Of a stretch of DNA of 64,000 bases, positions 34,002 to 43,075 are shown piece by piece. The first letter of the stretch is position 1. Each line of letters begins with the position of its first letter. Source of the DNA: Bacillus sp. ISL-7. GTDB taxonomy: Bacteria; Bacillota; Bacilli; Bacillales_B; DSM-18226. The translations under genes were made by a program, and so were the position numbers. The notes under the pieces were generated by a model. That model ran no database searches. It was not told the DNA's origin and worked only from the letters and a program-made list of their open reading frames with translations. The DNA lies in NCBI RefSeq assembly GCF_018613065.1, contig NZ_JAGGQW010000007.1, positions 1 through 64,000 on the forward strand. Reading direction: 5' to 3'.

Positions 34002-35285
34002 TTACATCATTAGACCTGGTAACCACATGGAAATCGTCGGGACAAAGGTAATAAGCAATAACGCGATGATTAAAACTATATAAAATGGGATGACTTCTTT
34101 TAAGAATGCCTCTATCTTTACATTAGCTGTAGAGCAAACTGTAAAAATGGCTGTTCCTAGTGGCGGGGTAATCGTCCCGATTCCAATGTTAAATAAGAAG
34201 ATCATTCCTAAATGGACAGGATCAATTCCATATGCTTGACCCATTGGTATAATCAGAGGTGTTAAAATAACAATGGCGACATTTCCTTCGATAAACATCC
34301 CTAAGATTAATAAAAAGACGTTCAAGATTAATAGAAAGGCAATTGGTGTACTTACCATATCTGTTACATATTGAGTGGCAATATGCGGGATTCTTTCCCA
34401 AGTAAGTATCCAGCCAAAAGCAGAACCTGCAGCAATAATGATTAATATAGAGGCAGATGTAGAAACAGATTCTTTAAGAGCTTCTTTTAAATGAGGGATT
34501 TTCATTTCTCGATAAAATAAGAATCCAATCAGTAAGGCATAGACGATTGCCACAGCTCCTGCTTCAGTGGGTGTAAAAACACCGATTCGGATCCCGCCAA
34601 TGATGATGACTGGCAGTAATAATGCAAGAATAGCGTTCTTCGATGCAACAGCCACTTCTTTCGGCCGTGCCATCTTTTCTCTAGCGGGAAGATAACCCCT
34701 TTTTTTAGCAACGAAATGAACGGCAATCATCATGAGCACACATGTCATCAAGCCAGGAACAACTCCGGCCATGAATAGCTTACCAATCGAAACATTTCCG
34801 ATATAACCATATAGGATCATACCAATCCCCGGGGGAATTAATGGTGTGATAAGGGATGATGCGCCAATGACAGAGGCAGAAAAGCCAGGAGCGTATCCCT
34901 TTTTAATCATTTCCGGATGCATAATTTTCGCTTGCATCGCTGCATCTGCTAAACCAGATCCTGATAGGCCGCCCATGATCGTACTTAACACAATACTAAC
35001 TTGAGCCATTCCTCCAGGAAGATGTCCGGTAATCACTTCAGCAAAATCAGCGATTCGGCGCGTAATTCCCGTATAGTTCATTAAAACGCCGGCAACGACG
35101 AAAAAGGGGATGGCTAGAAGTGGGACAGATTCTATACCGGCAATCATTCTTTGAGCTAGCAGCATTGGCTCGATATCTACAGAAAGTAAAAAATAGAGTA
35201 AACAGCTTCCGATAATCGCGTAGGCGACAGGAATACCAATCAAAAACAAGGTGAATAAGGAGATGGATGTAATTGCGATTGTCAT
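34002..35285 (-). CDS. TRAP transporter large permease (DctM type)
   Basis: A 427-residue membrane protein with about 12 helices, the ion-coupled transport subunit of a tripartite TRAP importer. Typical pieces are LAIPFFVVAGVLMNYTGI, GGLSGSGLADAAMQAKIMHPEM, SSLITPLIPPGIGMILYG and NIGIGTITPPLGTAIF. It overlaps the small permease gene by four bases. It takes up the carboxylate substrate of the operon using the Na+ or H+ gradient. Confidence 0.95.
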   Translation of the reverse strand: MTIAITSISLFTLFLIGIPVAYAIIGSCLLYFLLSVDIEPMLLAQRMIAGIESVPLLAIPFFVVAGVLMNYTGITRRIADFAEVITGHLPGGMAQVSIVLSTIMGGLSGSGLADAAMQAKIMHPEMIKKGYAPGFSASVIGASSLITPLIPPGIGMILYGYIGNVSIGKLFMAGVVPGLMTCVLMMIAVHFVAKKRGYLPAREKMARPKEVAVASKNAILALLLPVIIIGGIRIGVFTPTEAGAVAIVYALLIGFLFYREMKIPHLKEALKESVSTSASILIIIAAGSAFGWILTWERIPHIATQYVTDMVSTPIAFLLILNVFLLILGMFIEGNVAIVILTPLIIPMGQAYGIDPVHLGMIFLFNIGIGTITPPLGTAIFTVCSTANVKIEAFLKEVIPFYIVLIIALLLITFVPTISMWLPGLMM

Positions 35286-35824
35286 AGCTTCGCCTCCTTG
35301 TGGGATGCAGTTTGATAATCTTTTATTTGCTCAGCATTGATTTTAAATTTTTTCCTCATCTTACTGATACGGGAAGTAAGATGTATCGCTGAGAATATAC
35401 CACATAAAACAACAGCGACATCAATGTAGATATAACTAACTCTGAGTACAGGAGTTAATCTCGATGCCGCCTGTGCTGTCAACTGACTGCCTAAGTAAAC
35501 AAAGACGAATAAACTAATAAAAGTTAGAACAATTTCCCTAAACAAATCGGCAATTATTTTTAATGAAGGATTTAGTTTTTCGACAAAATATTCGATGCCC
35601 ACATGTCCATTTTCTTTTTCAACAACACTTGCACCGAGGAAGGTAAACCAAACGAATAAAGCCAAGGTCATCTCTTCAGTCCATTGTAATGGTTCCCCTA
35701 ATACAAACCTCATAAATACCCCGACAACTGAAACGCTAATAATTAAAACAAGGGAAATGGAGGCGAATACGCTATCTAGATTTACTATCCAACGACCTAA
35801 TCGTTTCACCATTTGTTTTGTCAC
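35282..35824 (-). CDS. TRAP transporter small permease (DctQ type)
   Basis: A 180-residue protein with four helices (about 17-40, 50-68, 92-113 and 133-150) and the DctQ motif PLQWTEEMTLALFVWFTFLGAS. It is the scaffold subunit pairing with the DctM protein encoded directly downstream. The hydrophilic C-terminal tail is longer than usual. The start is ATG 35824 with AAGAGGTGAC upstream. Confidence 0.93.
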   Translation of the reverse strand: MTKQMVKRLGRWIVNLDSVFASISLVLIISVSVVGVFMRFVLGEPLQWTEEMTLALFVWFTFLGASVVEKENGHVGIEYFVEKLNPSLKIIADLFREIVLTFISLFVFVYLGSQLTAQAASRLTPVLRVSYIYIDVAVVLCGIFSAIHLTSRISKMRKKFKINAEQIKDYQTASHKEAKL

Positions 35825-35901
35825 CTCTTTATTTTGCTATTTATGCTGCTACCTACAATCAGCATGATCCATTGATAAGAAACAACAGGGTTAGATATGT
35901 G

Positions 35902-35926
35902 GGATGGGATAATTGATTCCATCCCT
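35902..35926 (-). other. Intercistronic stem-loop after the TRAP binding-protein gene
   Basis: Arms GGGATGG (35902-35908) and CCATCCC (35920-35926) lie in the 131-base gap between dctP and dctQ. No U-tract follows on the minus strand. Same position relative to the binding-protein gene as the hairpins at 26772 and 55918. Confidence 0.65.
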
Positions 35927-35955
35927 CATAATTAACACCTTAGCCTCGCTATCTA

Positions 35956-36963
35956 TTATTCTTTAATAATCTTTTGAACCTTGTCATACAGTCCTGGACT
36001 CCACTCGTCCATTTCTTTATAGACTGACTTTGTAGCTTCTTTGAAGGCTTCTTGGTCTGGCTCAATAACTTCTACCCCAGCATCTTTTAAGTCCTTCAGT
36101 ACAGATTTCTCAGATTCTTTAACTTTTTCTCCCATGAATTTACCGGCTTCGTCCCCGGTTTCCTTTAACACTTTCGCTACATCAGCAGGCAGTGTGTCTA
36201 TATAAGACTGACCGGCAACCCACTGGATAATCATATTCGTATGTGCTGATAAAGAAAGAAATTTCGCTTTCTCGTAAACTTTGGACCCCTGGATAACAGG
36301 AAGCGGGTTTTCCATTCCGTCAATGACACCTTGAGCGATAGATGGATAAACCTCTCCAAGTGGCAGCGGAGTAGCCGTTGCCCCCATTTTTTCCATGATT
36401 TTAATCGATAACGGATTACTCGGGACACGTACTTTAAGCCCTTTCAAATCCTTCGGTTCCTTCACTGGCTTCGTTGTGATTAAGTGACGGTCGCCGTATA
36501 TCCATTTTGTCGAGACGATATGGAGGCCTTTACCTTGTAAATCCTTTTCTAAGCCTTTAAACCAATCACTGTCTGTTACTTTAAACAAATCGTCATAGCT
36601 GTCAGTTAAATATGGAGCGGAAAGAATTCCGATATCTGGAACGTAATCCATTAAAAAGCTGGCATCTGCAATATGAATAATATTGGCGCCTGTTTTCATC
36701 TGTTCAATAACATCTGCCTTTGAACCAAGCTGGGAACTAGGATAAAGCTCAACCTTAAGTTTTCCCTTACTTTTTTCCTCAGCAAGCCTTTTCCATTCCT
36801 GTGCAGCTAAATCTACCGGCTCTCCAGGCTGATTTTCATAGCCGATTTTAACGGTGTAAACATCCTTTTCCTTTGAAGCAGTTTTTGATTTCCCACAGCC
36901 CACTAATACCATTGAAATACACAAACATAAAACTAATAGAATCGCTGAACCTCTTTTTTTCAT
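35956..36963 (-). CDS. TRAP transporter solute-binding lipoprotein (DctP type)
   Basis: A 335-residue DctP-family receptor with a lipoprotein signal peptide ending in VLVGCGK (lipobox cysteine about 23). The conserved carboxylate-binding Arg is in LKVRVPSNPL (about residue 176), and the family segment QGVIDGMENPL follows. It captures the organic or sugar acid outside the membrane and passes it to the DctQM permease. ATG 36963 lies behind AGAAGGA. The gene sits between FAH2 and dctQ in the operon. Confidence 0.94.
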   Translation of the reverse strand: MKKRGSAILLVLCLCISMVLVGCGKSKTASKEKDVYTVKIGYENQPGEPVDLAAQEWKRLAEEKSKGKLKVELYPSSQLGSKADVIEQMKTGANIIHIADASFLMDYVPDIGILSAPYLTDSYDDLFKVTDSDWFKGLEKDLQGKGLHIVSTKWIYGDRHLITTKPVKEPKDLKGLKVRVPSNPLSIKIMEKMGATATPLPLGEVYPSIAQGVIDGMENPLPVIQGSKVYEKAKFLSLSAHTNMIIQWVAGQSYIDTLPADVAKVLKETGDEAGKFMGEKVKESEKSVLKDLKDAGVEVIEPDQEAFKEATKSVYKEMDEWSPGLYDKVQKIIKE

Positions 36964-37032
36964 TCCTTCTTCCCCCTAATGTAATAGTATAATTCCCCTG
37001 TAACCCCTTACATTCGTTCGGTAATGAAACAT

Positions 37033-37974
37033 TTAATTCTTGTTAGTGACTGATTGCTTTTGCTCTTCGGTTTTGACACACGGTAATGTCAGCTGGTTTG
37101 TTAACACACCAAGTTTCTCAATCTTAATGGTTACTTCATCTCCATCTGTCAGCCAGACCTGTTCTTGTTCTGGAAGTCCAAATATTACTCCTTCTGGTGT
37201 TCCAGTGATAATTAAATCTCCTGGCTCTAATGTCATATAGGTAGAAATATAACTAATAATCTCATTGCAATAAAAGATCATGTCAGATGTATTGGAAGAT
37301 TGTCTAACCTTCCCGTTTACAATTGTTTCAATTTTCAACTGATTCGGGTCGCCGACTTCATCAGAAGTTACGAGATATGGACCAACTGGACAAAAACCAT
37401 CACAGGCTTTTCCTAAAAGCCATTGATTCGTGCGGAATTGAAGGTCCCTTGCGGATAAGTCATTAGCATTGCAATATCCTGCCACATAATCCAGTGCACT
37501 TTCCTTCGGTACCGCTTTGGCTTTTTTTCCAATCACGATTCCAAGCTCTGCTTCATAATCAACTTGTTTCGCATCCGCGGGAATCTCCACTTTTTCGCCA
37601 TGACCGGCAAGGGAATTGCCATACTTGTTAAAAAGTACAGGGGTTTTAGGCGGTTCCATTTTTGATTCTTCCGCATGCCTTCGATAATTTAGGCCCACAC
37701 AAATGATTTTTGCACTTTTCGGTACACATGGACCATATTCAATCTGATCTTCTTGAAGGGTTAATTGGCTGTTATTCTTGTTGGAATTTACAAAATGTTG
37801 AAATAAATCTTTAGAGTCTTTATCTGCTTCTAACCACTGTTCTAAAGAAAGAGGAATATTATGAGGTTCATTAGCTGCTTCCCACGCTTTGACAATGTCT
37901 ACTATACCTGCATCTGTTTTCACACCAAATTTAAATTCATCATTCGAACTAACATTATAATTTACTAGTTTCAT
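37033..37974 (-). CDS. FAH-family hydrolase (2,4-diketo-3-deoxy acid hydrolase-like)
   Basis: A 313-residue fumarylacetoacetate-hydrolase-family protein. The C-terminal catalytic domain runs from residue 85: IICVGLNYRRHAEESKMEPPKTP (split here), VDYEAELGIVIGKKAK with metal ligands, CNANDLSARDLQ and GDLIITGTPEGV. In fuconate, rhamnonate and some pentonate pathways such proteins cleave the 2,4-diketo acid made by the adjacent SDR into pyruvate and a hydroxy acid. That assignment depends on context. The extended N-terminal domain (residues 1-80) is normal for this subgroup. ATG 37974 has GGGAGGGAG upstream. Confidence 0.82.
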   Translation of the reverse strand: MKLVNYNVSSNDEFKFGVKTDAGIVDIVKAWEAANEPHNIPLSLEQWLEADKDSKDLFQHFVNSNKNNSQLTLQEDQIEYGPCVPKSAKIICVGLNYRRHAEESKMEPPKTPVLFNKYGNSLAGHGEKVEIPADAKQVDYEAELGIVIGKKAKAVPKESALDYVAGYCNANDLSARDLQFRTNQWLLGKACDGFCPVGPYLVTSDEVGDPNQLKIETIVNGKVRQSSNTSDMIFYCNEIISYISTYMTLEPGDLIITGTPEGVIFGLPEQEQVWLTDGDEVTIKIEKLGVLTNQLTLPCVKTEEQKQSVTNKN

Positions 37975-37997
37975 ATTAATCTCCCTCCCATATTGTT

Positions 37998-38771
37998 TTA
38001 AGCATTTTTTCCAAATGTCACGCCTCCATCAATATACAGAGGAGAACCCATCATAAACTTCGATTCATCCGATGCAAGGAATAGAGCTGCTTTTGCCACA
38101 TCATCCGGACGACCTAAATCTCCACTTAGCTGTCTTTTTCTAATGCCATTTAATCCTTCTTCAAAATCGTCATAAGAGTTTTTCAAAAAGTCTTCAACAA
38201 ATGGTGTTAGGATTGTCCCTGGTAAAAGAGCGTTCACTCTAATGTTGTATGGGGCATAATCGACTTGCATGGATTTTGATAAAGAGAGAATGGCTCCTTT
38301 TGTTGCAGAGTAAGAGGCTCTGCGCGCTAGGCCAATTTCAGCAATACAAGAGGACATGTTAATGATAGTACCCCCTTGCTGCTGCATCATGTGCGGCAGC
38401 ACATACTTACATGGCAAGAAGACACCTTTTATGTTGACATTTACCACCCGATCCCATAATTCCTCACTTGTTTCATGCACTGCCCCAACACCGGATATTC
38501 CAGCATTATTAAATAGAACATCGATCCTACCTTTGTCTTCCACCACCTGACTAATCATTCGTTCTACATCCGTGGCATTTGTTACATCTGCTTGCATAAA
38601 TGCTGCTTTACCACCTAATTCGATGATTTCCTCCACAGTCTCATTTCCTGCATTACTCGATAAATCATTCACGATTACATAGGCGCCTTCTTTCGCAAAA
38701 ACAATAGCGGTCGCTTTGCCAATCCCTGAACCAGCCCCGGTAATTAATATCACTTTATTTTTTAATCTCAC
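37998..38771 (-). CDS. SDR-family dehydrogenase (2-keto-3-deoxy acid 4-dehydrogenase-like)
   Basis: A 257-residue short-chain dehydrogenase. It has TGAGSGIGKAT for NAD binding, NNAGISG, catalytic Ser in INMSSCIAE, and Tyr/Lys in ASYSATKGA. The next genes suggest oxidation of the C4 hydroxyl of a 2-keto-3-deoxy acid, as in the L-fuconate pathway. The start is GTG 38771 seven bases after GAGG; the longer frame to 38810 would overlap the iclR gene. It lies 16 bases after the regulator. Confidence 0.85.
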   Translation of the reverse strand: MRLKNKVILITGAGSGIGKATAIVFAKEGAYVIVNDLSSNAGNETVEEIIELGGKAAFMQADVTNATDVERMISQVVEDKGRIDVLFNNAGISGVGAVHETSEELWDRVVNVNIKGVFLPCKYVLPHMMQQQGGTIINMSSCIAEIGLARRASYSATKGAILSLSKSMQVDYAPYNIRVNALLPGTILTPFVEDFLKNSYDDFEEGLNGIRKRQLSGDLGRPDDVAKAALFLASDESKFMMGSPLYIDGGVTFGKNA

Positions 38772-38787
38772 TCCTATCCCTCTTTCA

Positions 38788-39561
38788 TCAAAATTTAATT
38801 GAAGCCACAAATCCAGCTCTTAAAGAAATTTCTTTTGCTAAATTTATAATTTCTGCTCGAGCTTTCTCTTTTTTCTCGTCCCACTTAGAAATCGGCACCG
38901 TCGCACTAACGGAAGCAATCATTCTGCTTTCATGATTTAGAATCGGAGCGGCGACACAATAGAAATTCTCCACAGCCTCTTGGTATTCCATAAAAAACCC
39001 CTTTTCTTTGACACTCATTATTTGGTCCCATAGCTCGGCTAAATTTCTAACTGTATATTGGGTTTTCGGTTTCAAGGAATCTTCCGGATATAATCCTTTA
39101 AATTCCTCGTACGTAAATTGGGAAAGCTGAACCTTTCCCATAGCTGTGGCATGGGCTGGGTATCTCATTCCTGGGTTGGTGGTAATACTCACGGGAGATG
39201 ATCCCTCTTTTTTTGCAAGGTACACAATTTCCGTTCCATCCAATATGGAAAGCTGAAGGGTTTCATCCAACCTCTCAAGGGTTGGAAGCGCTGTCAAATT
39301 AAACGTATCAATAAAATCAAATTGTTTAAAATATAAAGGAGAAAGCATTCCTAGTCGTGTTCCAAGGGAATATGTACCATCCTTCTCTTTCTTCACCCAA
39401 TTTAATACCTCCAACGTATTTAATAGGGAAAAGATCGAGCTTTTATTAATGTTTAATTCATTTGCGATATCAATCAATCGATATTTTTCCGGGTGGTGAG
39501 CAATCATATCGACTATGTTATCGACACGTTCAATAGCTGGGACCCAATACTTTTTCTCCAT
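38788..39561 (-). CDS. IclR-family transcriptional regulator
   Basis: A 257-residue regulator with an N-terminal winged helix (YRLIDIANELNINKSSIFSLL, residues about 21-41) and the C-terminal IclR ligand domain (TNPGMRYPAHATAMGKVQLS, about 125-144, and FCVAAPILNHESRMIASVSAT-like region near 205-225). It is the first gene of the sugar-acid operon and so autoregulated. Two palindromes lie at 39586 and 39633 immediately upstream. ATG 39561 follows AAGGATCTTGGTGAC. Confidence 0.93.
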   Translation of the reverse strand: MEKKYWVPAIERVDNIVDMIAHHPEKYRLIDIANELNINKSSIFSLLNTLEVLNWVKKEKDGTYSLGTRLGMLSPLYFKQFDFIDTFNLTALPTLERLDETLQLSILDGTEIVYLAKKEGSSPVSITTNPGMRYPAHATAMGKVQLSQFTYEEFKGLYPEDSLKPKTQYTVRNLAELWDQIMSVKEKGFFMEYQEAVENFYCVAAPILNHESRMIASVSATVPISKWDEKKEKARAEIINLAKEISLRAGFVASIKF

Positions 39562-39585
39562 GTCACCAAGATCCTTTCAACTTCG

Positions 39586-39607
39586 TCGGTTTATTATACT
39601 AAACCGA
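39586..39607 (-). promoter_or_regulatory. Operator-like palindrome over the -10 of the sugar-acid operon
   Basis: Arms TCGGTTTA and TAAACCGA are separated by six bases. On the minus strand the overlap reads TATAAT (39593-39598), a perfect -10 box 25-35 bases before the iclR start. Binding here would block RNA polymerase. Confidence 0.65.
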
Positions 39608-39632
39608 GTTTTATAATTAATCTAAAAAATAT

Positions 39633-39658
39633 ACTTGGTTTATTAGGATAAACCAAGT
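39633..39658 (-). promoter_or_regulatory. Second operator-like palindrome upstream of iclR
   Basis: Perfect 11-bp arms ACTTGGTTTAT and ATAAACCAAGT around TAGG. It shares the GGTTTA/TAAACC half-site with the palindrome at 39586, with centres 49 bases apart. Likely IclR-regulator binding site. Confidence 0.65.
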
Positions 39659-39760
39659 TTTATATTTTCTATACATTTAATATATCATGGAGGTTTTAAC
39701 TAGGCAAGAGGTGTATTTTAAATTTTCCGAATTTTTCAGTACCTCTCACCTCTAAGTTTG

Positions 39761-40039
39761 CTAGATTTTGTCAAAATATAAAATGTCGCTTACTCCACGT
39801 TCTTGCCCTTTACCAAGCGGGTTATTTACCACTCTTCCCTTAAGATACATCGTAGATGAACCGCCGCCATCAAGGTTATATGTCTCTTTACAGCCCAGAT
39901 CAGCTTCTTTTCCTTTTCCTTTTCCTTTTTCCTTTTTCCTCAATTTCCTGATCGAAAGATTACTTTTTCGATTCAATGCTTTTTGATAATAACAGCAAAT
40001 AAATGGATAAAGATATTCATTGACATCTGTTTCTACCAT
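39761..40039 (-). pseudogene. C-terminal remnant of a phosphodiester glycosidase (NAGPA-type) gene
   Basis: The last 45 codons read ETYNLDGGGSSTMYLKGRVV then NNPLGKGQERGVSDILYF, the highly conserved end of the NAGPA/phosphodiester glycosidase domain. The preceding 45 codons are unrelated, including a KGKGKGKE run from a CCTTTT simple repeat at 39909-39941. The catalytic domain is otherwise absent, so this is a relic. Confidence 0.75.
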
Positions 40040-40185
40040 TCATTATACTAAAGTTATAAAAACGATACAACTGTACCACAATGCGGTTAATTATTTTATC
40101 ATCAATACTATATAAAGAACATTTTCAAATAAATCCTCGGATTTTCATATTAAAGAAAGAATCTAATAGTGGATGAGGGATAGAG

Positions 40186-41349
40186 ATGGGCTTAGTTAAA
40201 GTTGGCGTGATTGGAATAGGAAATATGGGCAGTTCCCATGTACAAATGCTGGATCAAGGACAAATCAAAGGAGCAACTTTAACGGCGATTTGCAGTAGTA
40301 ATGCAAGTCGAACCGAATGGGTGAAAAATAATATGCAAGGTAATGTGCAAATTTTCCGGGACGTAGAGACCTTTTTTAATGAGTCGGGAATTGATGCCGT
40401 CCTTATTGCCACACCACATTACAGTCATCCGGAACTCGCCAAAAAGGCCTTTGCGAAAGGAATACATGTCCTCATTGAAAAACCGGCAGGCGTCCATACA
40501 AAAGATGTACTGGAAATGAATGTGGCAGCGAAGTATAGTGGAAAAGTATTTGGCATCATGTATAACCAAAGGGCCAACCCGCTTTATCAAAATTTGCGGG
40601 ACCTTATTCACTCAGGTGAACTTGGCGATATCAAACGGATCAACTGGATTGTTACGGATATTTACCGTTCACAAAGCTATTACGATTCAAGTAAATGGAG
40701 AGCCACATGGCAGGGTGAAGGAGGCGGTGTTCTATTAAACCAGGCACTACACCATTTAGATATTTGCCAGTGGACAACAGGATTTCTGCCAAAGAGCATT
40801 CGTGCCATGTGCAGTATAGGAAAGTATCATGATATTGAAGTGGAAGATGATGTAACCGCATTTTTGGAATATGAAAATGGAGCGACAGGTGTGTTTATCG
40901 CTTCAACTGGAGAAGCTCCGGGATCGGATCGCTATGAGGTTGTTGGCGATCGGGGGAAAATCATTGTAGAAAATGAAGAAATTACTTTTTACCGATTAAC
41001 ACAATCTGAACGTGAATTTAATGCTTCATATACTGGCGGTTTCGGGTTGCCTGAATGGCAGAAAGTCGTAATTCCTGTAAAGTCTGAAAATGCAAATCAC
41101 TCCATGATTGTTCAAAATTGGATTGATTCGATTGTTACAGGGTCATCATTATTGGCACCGGGTACAGAAGGCATAAAGGCGTTGGAAATTTCAAATGCCA
41201 TTTACTTATCTTCTTGGTTAAACGAAAGGGTAGAATTGCCAGTGAATCCAGACCTTTATTATGAAAAATTACAAGAAAAAATCAACACTTCCACATTTAA
41301 GAAAAAGTCCGTCACCAACACTACTTTAGATGTTTCTGGGACGCATTAA
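40186..41349 (+). CDS. Gfo/Idh/MocA-family oxidoreductase
   Basis: A 387-residue NAD(P)-dependent sugar dehydrogenase-like protein. The N-terminal Rossmann motif is GVIGIGNMGSSHVQML, with VLIATPHYSHPELAKKA, the catalytic-region motif LIEKPAGVHTKD, and C-terminal GEGGGVLLNQALHHLDICQW carrying the HxxD pair. It probably oxidises or epimerises a sugar, inositol or amino-sugar derivative. It diverges from the sugar-acid operon and might supply its substrate, but the 620-base gap makes this uncertain. ATG 40186 has GAGGGATAGAG upstream. Confidence 0.88.
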   Translation: MGLVKVGVIGIGNMGSSHVQMLDQGQIKGATLTAICSSNASRTEWVKNNMQGNVQIFRDVETFFNESGIDAVLIATPHYSHPELAKKAFAKGIHVLIEKPAGVHTKDVLEMNVAAKYSGKVFGIMYNQRANPLYQNLRDLIHSGELGDIKRINWIVTDIYRSQSYYDSSKWRATWQGEGGGVLLNQALHHLDICQWTTGFLPKSIRAMCSIGKYHDIEVEDDVTAFLEYENGATGVFIASTGEAPGSDRYEVVGDRGKIIVENEEITFYRLTQSEREFNASYTGGFGLPEWQKVVIPVKSENANHSMIVQNWIDSIVTGSSLLAPGTEGIKALEISNAIYLSSWLNERVELPVNPDLYYEKLQEKINTSTFKKKSVTNTTLDVSGTH

Positions 41350-41426
41350 GTACTACAACAATGAGAGATTTTAACGATTTCTAAACCAATACAAGGCGAA
41401 CAGTACCTGTCACTGTTCGCCTTTTC

Positions 41427-41990
41427 TCAGTAGGTTTTTATCGTCGGAGGTATATAGTCTAAAAATTTATCTAATAATACATCTGGTTGTTCTGCGATAA
41501 TTGCCATCGAACGGAATTTCTCTTGGAGGAATCTTTGTTCGATCATATGGTCAAACAAGCTGATCAATGGGTCATAATAATGATTAATATTTAGAAGACC
41601 ACAAGGCTTTTGGTGCAAGCCAATCTGACCCCACGTGAACATTTCGAAAAACTCTTCAAGTGTACCGGTTCCACCAGGCAAGACCACATATCCATCAGAC
41701 AAATCAGCCATTTTTGCCTTTCTCTCGTGCATGGTTTCAACGGTAATTAACTCCGTTAAGCCTTTATGAGATATTTCACGTTCCTCCAATACTTTAGGGA
41801 TCACACCAATCGCATGACCGCCTTCTTTTAATACAGTATCTGCAACTGCACCCATCAAACCATTACTCGAACCGCCGTATACTAAAGTAAGATTTCGTTT
41901 TGCTAACTCTTTTCCTAATAGAATTGCTCCTTCTCTATAAGCCTCAGAAGCACCGAAACTTGAACCGCAAAAAACTGCTAATCGTTTCAT
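41427..41990 (-). CDS. LOG-family protein (TIGR00730, phosphoribohydrolase-like)
   Basis: A 187-residue Rossmann-like protein of the LOG/'lysine decarboxylase-like' family. The signature is GGSSNGLMGAVAD (residues about 40-52) and PGGTGTLEEFFE (about 106-117), the nucleotide-binding motif PGGxGTxxE. Characterised members release free base from cytokinin riboside 5'-monophosphates or AMP. The true start is ATG 41990 with GGGAGGCAGG; the longer frame to 42110 is not needed. Confidence 0.92.
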   Translation of the reverse strand: MKRLAVFCGSSFGASEAYREGAILLGKELAKRNLTLVYGGSSNGLMGAVADTVLKEGGHAIGVIPKVLEEREISHKGLTELITVETMHERKAKMADLSDGYVVLPGGTGTLEEFFEMFTWGQIGLHQKPCGLLNINHYYDPLISLFDHMIEQRFLQEKFRSMAIIAEQPDVLLDKFLDYIPPTIKTY

Positions 41991-42170
41991 AACCTGCCTC
42001 CCTAATTTTTTATCTATTATACAGTATATATTTGTCCTACCGAAATTAGAATATTTCAATAATAGACCAAGCACTATCCAAATAAATAACTGAAAGAACT
42101 GTTCAAGCATGTTTTTTATAGGACAAGAATAAAATCAAGAAAAGGACAAATCACTGGAAAGGTGATAAAA

Positions 42171-43004
42171 GTGAAAGAGATTACCTTTAAAGCATTTGCC
42201 ATTACCCATGAAATTGATTTGAACAAAATCGCCATCCATTGCGGTATTCCCAAAAAATTCACCTGGGAACAGCCACTAATCCTAAGAGGCGATATTCTAG
42301 AATCGATCCTCCACCAAAATGTAGATGATTCGCAAATGGTATTAGTCTTTTCTTTTGGCAGCATTGTCTTCATTAATCACTCACACATGGATGAGATAAC
42401 AGTCCTATTTCACTACATCCATTCCTTTGAACCAGACTTTGAAATCGAACAGACCGACAGATATACAGACGACTACTGCCTTCATATTACTGAAACGGAG
42501 AACCTTGAATTAACCGATGAATATGTGGTTGTACCAGAATATGAGGATTTTTACCCTGAATTGATTTCTACTGTCATTGCAAAATCGGTGGCGCTTGAGA
42601 AAACAGAGGAACAACTTGGGAAAATCCATGACAAACTCGAAACCATGATCGATAGGCTGGAGAAAGGCAGACTGCGAATCGGCAACAAGGAATTGGCACG
42701 GACAACCGCGAAAATCGTGCGTCACGAGTATAATACGCTTGCTTATATCATGATTTTGGATAAGCCTGATATTACATGGACGAGCAGCACGGCCAGCGAA
42801 TTTTACGACAAGATGGTCGAGTTTTTTGAGTTAAATGATCGCTATAAAATTTTGAAAAGCAAAACGGACATTTTATATAACATCATGGATGGTTTTTCGA
42901 CAATTAGCCATTCGATCCGGGGACTATTCGTGGAATGGATCATAGTAACTCTAATTGTTGTTGAGATTGGTCTGACGATATTAGAAATTGGCGGATGGTT
43001 ATAA
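42171..43004 (+). CDS. RMD1 family protein (DUF155)
   Basis: A 277-residue protein of the RMD1/sif3 family. It shows the N-terminal FAFGxxV-like VLVFSFGSIVFINHSHMDEI, a central helical part with ALEKTEEQLGKIHDKLETMID (split), and a single C-terminal membrane helix (about residues 255-273). Yeast members sit in the mitochondrial membrane; the bacterial role is unknown. GTG 42171 fits the AAAGGTGAT site better than GTG 42162. It converges on bioB with a shared terminator. Confidence 0.85.
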   Translation: MKEITFKAFAITHEIDLNKIAIHCGIPKKFTWEQPLILRGDILESILHQNVDDSQMVLVFSFGSIVFINHSHMDEITVLFHYIHSFEPDFEIEQTDRYTDDYCLHITETENLELTDEYVVVPEYEDFYPELISTVIAKSVALEKTEEQLGKIHDKLETMIDRLEKGRLRIGNKELARTTAKIVRHEYNTLAYIMILDKPDITWTSSTASEFYDKMVEFFELNDRYKILKSKTDILYNIMDGFSTISHSIRGLFVEWIIVTLIVVEIGLTILEIGGWL

Positions 43005-43023
43005 AGGATTTATGTTTAAAAAA

Positions 43024-43051
43024 AGAGACACCTAATTGTCAAGGTGTCTCT
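43024..43051. terminator. Bidirectional terminator between the RMD1 gene and bioB
   Basis: Perfect arms AGAGACACCT (43024-43033) and AGGTGTCTCT (43042-43051) with AAAA and TTGCTTT flanks, placed between convergent genes. Confidence 0.8.
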
Positions 43052-43075
43052 TGCTTTGATTTGGTAATAAACCCT

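Larger units (their letters stand above)
39562..40185. other. Region between the sugar-acid operon and the oxidoreductase gene
   Basis: It holds the operon promoter and operators (39586-39658), a gene remnant at 39761-40039 and an AT-rich stretch before the plus-strand gene at 40186. Nothing else recognisable was found. Confidence 0.6.
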
